From VRUE01 sp963725085 (GTDB lineage Bacteria > Actinomycetota > Thermoleophilia > Solirubrobacterales > 70-9), in assembly GCA_963725085.1 (NCBI GenBank), contig CAVRXM010000001.1, positions 1-64,000 of the forward strand: a stretch of DNA of 64,000 bases. The letters run 5' to 3'. Each line of letters opens with the position of its first letter. Positions within the stretch are counted from its first letter, which is position 1. Both the position numbers and the translations under genes were made by a program. Shown in pieces: positions 61,446 to 64,000 of this stretch. The notes below the pieces were generated by a model, which had not been told where the DNA came from, searched no databases, and worked only from the letters and a program-made list of their open reading frames with translations.

Positions 61446-64000
61446 ATGCCCCTCCCACTGTTCGATGCGCTGCAGGTTCGGGCCCGCCTCTCGAACTGCT
61501 TCGCCTCCTTTTCAAGGCGCTGAGCCTTGACGCGGAGCCTGCGTGCCCGCTGTGAGGTCGATGCCGCTCCCGCCTTTTCACGCAGCTGCTTCGCTTCGCT
61601 TGAAGCTCGCTTCGCGCGATGCCGGATTGCCGCGCAGTCCGCGACGGGTTCGCTTGATCTACCCGATCCCTTGAAGGTATTGATGGGCGGGGGCGGAGGA
61701 GCCTGCGTTCCGGGCCCATGGCACTCGTCCGAGGCCGCACAGGGCTGGAGGGGTCTGGAGACAAGAAAGCCCCCGCCTTCTCGCGCATCGTAGATCTTCG
61801 TCAGGGATCCGTTCCTATCCTGCGGCGCCAGCGTGTCGCGTGTGAAGAAATAGACGTCCCTGCCGCTGGAGCTCGTCGTCACCAGCCCGGAATCTGCCGG
61901 ACCGGTGCCCAGAGAGACGATCTGCGTATTCCCGTTCGCAAACTCGTACACATCGTCCTGTTCATTGGTGTCGCGTAGGACGAACTGTTCTGCCGTGGTG
62001 AAGAACATCCGCCCGTCCTCTGCCAGATTTAGGCCGAAGTCCGCGAGTTCGGTATCGACCGCATTGCTTGGGCCACACGACACGCATTCAAGTTCATCGC
62101 CGTCGGATTCATACCGATAGATCTCGTTGTTGCCGTGATTAGCAGCCCCCGTCAATGGCAAAAGCGATTCGAACGCCGCATAGTCACCATTAGGCGTGAC
62201 CTGAAAGTCTCCGAAACTGTGGGTTGCCGTGCGCTGCACGCCGTCGACCACACCTTGCTGATCGATTGGCTGGTAAGGCGGAATGACATAGCCGAACTCG
62301 GTGATCGATTGCTTTCCGCTCGTAGCAAAGACATGGTGGTTGCTTGCCCTCACCGCGACGCCGGTCGAGCTCGAGAGCGCGCCACCCAAGGTCGCAACCG
62401 GCACGCCGGTCGAGTCAAAGACTTTGACAATCGTCCCGGTATCGGCATACACGTCGCCTGTTGCTGGATCGGTCGACACGGCCGTAACTTCAGTCGTGAA
62501 TAATTCAGGCGTTGGTTCAGGCGGCGTCCCTGTTGTGAATTCTGATGCGGAATAGGCACCGAGAGCTCTTTCACCTTCGATATGCCCGACGTAGACCCGA
62601 CCCGCGTTCGCCGCAACATCACAGGTGCCCGAAAATGAACCGGTTGCCACCGCGCCGGAGTAGTCGGCCTCGGTCACGGGGTCTGCCCCTGGGGTGTATC
62701 TCCATACATGGCCGAAGTAGTCGCCGATATACAGCGAGCCATTCGACTGATCAACGGCAACCCCACAGGCAAGCCCGAATTCACCGTCGGCGTCCCCGCT
62801 CCCTGTGAGGGTTCCCAAATGTGCACCGCTGGGTGCGAAGACGTCGACTCTGCTTTCGAAACAGCAGGCCGCGCTCACCACGTAGATATCCCCATCCGTG
62901 GCTCCTCCGGAATTGTCTATGGCAACCTGCGCTGTTCCTTCGATCGCCCAGCTGAACCCAGTGAGTTCGTTTGTGCCGGCATCGGGGCCTGCCGTGAAGT
63001 TGTGGGGTTCGCCGTTCGGCAGGAGCCGGTAGACCGTTCCGCTTTCGAGCTCGGGAACATAGACATCTCCACTGGATTGATCGACTGCGACGCCTTCCGG
63101 GGTTTTAAAACTGTTCCCGAAGCTCGCATCGACAACGGGGTGTTCGGGCGGCTGCGGTCCGGGCTTGACGAGGCTCGAATCAATCGTTGCGACGAAATGG
63201 GGCGGCTGACCTGGCTGTGCCAGATACAGGTTCGGCTGCCCCGCGACTCCGTTGGCCGAACCGTCAAGCTTCTCGGGGCTGACGAAGAAGACGGTGCCGC
63301 TTCCGGATGCCACGCCAGCACCGCCGGCAAAGGCCACCGTGCTGCAATCGGGGCCGCCCGAGACGACATTCCAGTTGGTGATCGGTTCACAGGAATCGGT
63401 GTTGCCCGTGCCTTCCGTGCCGGTCGATACCCGGTGAACGGTGGCGCTGGATTGGCCGAGGTCGGCCCGGAAGAGATCGGCGCTTTCGTCGGTGTCCTGG
63501 TCTTCGGCGGTGACCACAGGATCCGGGGTGGTGAAGAAGACCTTTCCGCCGTCGTCCGTCATCCCGTTGTAGATGGCACCGCTGGCGCTTTCGAGCACCT
63601 TGATGGAATTCGGACTGTTGCCGACATGCATAAAGAGGTCGTAGTACCGGTTCCCAGCGGCGTCCTCGCCGACAACCTTGCCGATCAGGACACGGCTGCC
63701 GTCCGAGGACACATCCAGCTCGGCTACTTCGCCGGTGATCGGCGTGCCGTTGGGAAGCGTGGAGACTAACTGTGTGGTGTCCGAGCCCAGATCGCGGTCA
63801 TAGATCCACATGCTGCCGCTGTTTGCGGACGCCTCGAACTGCTGGTCTGAAGCAAAGATGAAGTGGGAGCCGTCGTCCGAGAAGTGCTTCCGTGCCTCAC
63901 CGACGGGATTGGCCGCCGGATTCAGGGATCCGGCCATGCCCTTGACCAAGCCGCCGTCAGCCAAGCGCAGCGGGATGTTGCTCGAGCCGTCTTCGAAGCA
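61442..64000 (-). CDS. Beta-propeller surface protein, 5' end outside window
   Basis: The frame is open through the right edge (GGLVKGMAGSLNPAANPVGE is preceded by NIPLRLAD), so the N-terminus is missing. Repeated blades include GVAVDQSSGDVYVPELESGT, GVAVDQSNGSLYIGDYFGHV, AVSTDPATGDVYADTGTIV (NHL-type) and TolB-like DDGGKVFFTTPD. The C-terminus is a Pro-rich spacer followed by a basic coiled coil (RARRLRVKAQRLEKEAKQFE). No shift in 2.5 kb. At least 850 residues. Extracellular by analogy. It is translationally coupled to the following surface gene. Confidence 0.82.
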   Translation of the reverse strand, partial: CFEDGSSNIPLRLADGGLVKGMAGSLNPAANPVGEARKHFSDDGSHFIFASDQQFEASANSGSMWIYDRDLGSDTTQLVSTLPNGTPITGEVAELDVSSDGSRVLIGKVVGEDAAGNRYYDLFMHVGNSPNSIKVLESASGAIYNGMTDDGGKVFFTTPDPVVTAEDQDTDESADLFRADLGQSSATVHRVSTGTEGTGNTDSCEPITNWNVVSGGPDCSTVAFAGGAGVASGSGTVFFVSPEKLDGSANGVAGQPNLYLAQPGQPPHFVATIDSSLVKPGPQPPEHPVVDASFGNSFKTPEGVAVDQSSGDVYVPELESGTVYRLLPNGEPHNFTAGPDAGTNELTGFSWAIEGTAQVAIDNSGGATDGDIYVVSAACCFESRVDVFAPSGAHLGTLTGSGDADGEFGLACGVAVDQSNGSLYIGDYFGHVWRYTPGADPVTEADYSGAVATGSFSGTCDVAANAGRVYVGHIEGERALGAYSASEFTTGTPPEPTPELFTTEVTAVSTDPATGDVYADTGTIVKVFDSTGVPVATLGGALSSSTGVAVRASNHHVFATSGKQSITEFGYVIPPYQPIDQQGVVDGVQRTATHSFGDFQVTPNGDYAAFESLLPLTGAANHGNNEIYRYESDGDELECVSCGPSNAVDTELADFGLNLAEDGRMFFTTAEQFVLRDTNEQDDVYEFANGNTQIVSLGTGPADSGLVTTSSSGRDVYFFTRDTLAPQDRNGSLTKIYDAREGGGFLVSRPLQPCAASDECHGPGTQAPPPPPINTFKGSGRSSEPVADCAAIRHRAKRASSEAKQLREKAGAASTSQRARRLRVKAQRLEKEAKQFERRARTCSASNSGRGI

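Overview
The window reads as chromosome from a high-GC Gram-positive bacterium, most likely an actinobacterium of the Thermoleophilia/Solirubrobacterales kind. This is inferred from very high GC with G/C third positions, GTG and TTG starts, an actinobacterial housekeeping order (tilS-hpt-ftsH-folP-folB-folK, then coaX, dus, greA-lysS, clpC, disA, carD, ispD-ispF, mostly on one strand), CarD and DisA, and secreted proteins ending in cysteine-containing adhesion-type repeats. No rRNA, tRNA, CRISPR array, prophage or IS transposase was seen.

Layout. 1-2.4 kb: a coiled-coil gene cut by the left edge and a badly broken secreted repeat protein. 2.4-11.8 kb: acyl-CoA synthetase, ispF, a PHP phosphatase, a DUF389 membrane protein, ispD, carD, disA, an MFS transporter and an aldo/keto reductase-like gene. 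12-16.9 kb: clpC, lysS, greA. 17-19.8 kb: two tandem glycine-rich surface proteins. 19.8-28.3 kb: dus, coaX, a GST-like protein, folK/folB/folP, ftsH, hpt, tilS. 28.4-31.1 kb: MerR-cyclase, P-II, nucleoside phosphorylase, a coiled-coil protein. 31.1-36.6 kb: a three-domain wall hydrolase, two unrecognised proteins, a HAD phosphatase and a stress protein. 36.7-45.8 kb: LysR, ammonium transporter, sirtuin, a fused 3-hydroxyacyl-CoA dehydrogenase/enoyl-CoA hydratase, CorA and type III glutamine synthetase. 45.8-53.1 kb: a collagen-like secreted protein, methyltransferase, metallophosphoesterase, P450, rlmN, DUF4234 and YdeI-like genes. 53.1-64 kb: a TetR-like domain lacking its HTH, secreted proteins, an MMPL transporter and two large coupled surface proteins, the last running off the right edge.

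How the genes work together. The 4-28 kb block covers isoprenoid, folate, CoA and purine-salvage steps plus tRNA, transcription and proteolysis functions. Amt, P-II and GSIII form a dispersed ammonium uptake, sensing and assimilation set. DisA would supply c-di-AMP. The right third is rich in exported and surface proteins.

Two general features matter to a reader. First, about half the genes, including near-essential ones (carD, hpt, tilS, glnA), are interrupted by single-base shifts, mostly extra bases, while others (clpC, ftsH, lysS, disA) are intact. This looks like assembly or consensus error, so the coordinates given span the repaired gene. Second, many gene junctions carry strong palindromes, some of which are recognisably copies of each other.
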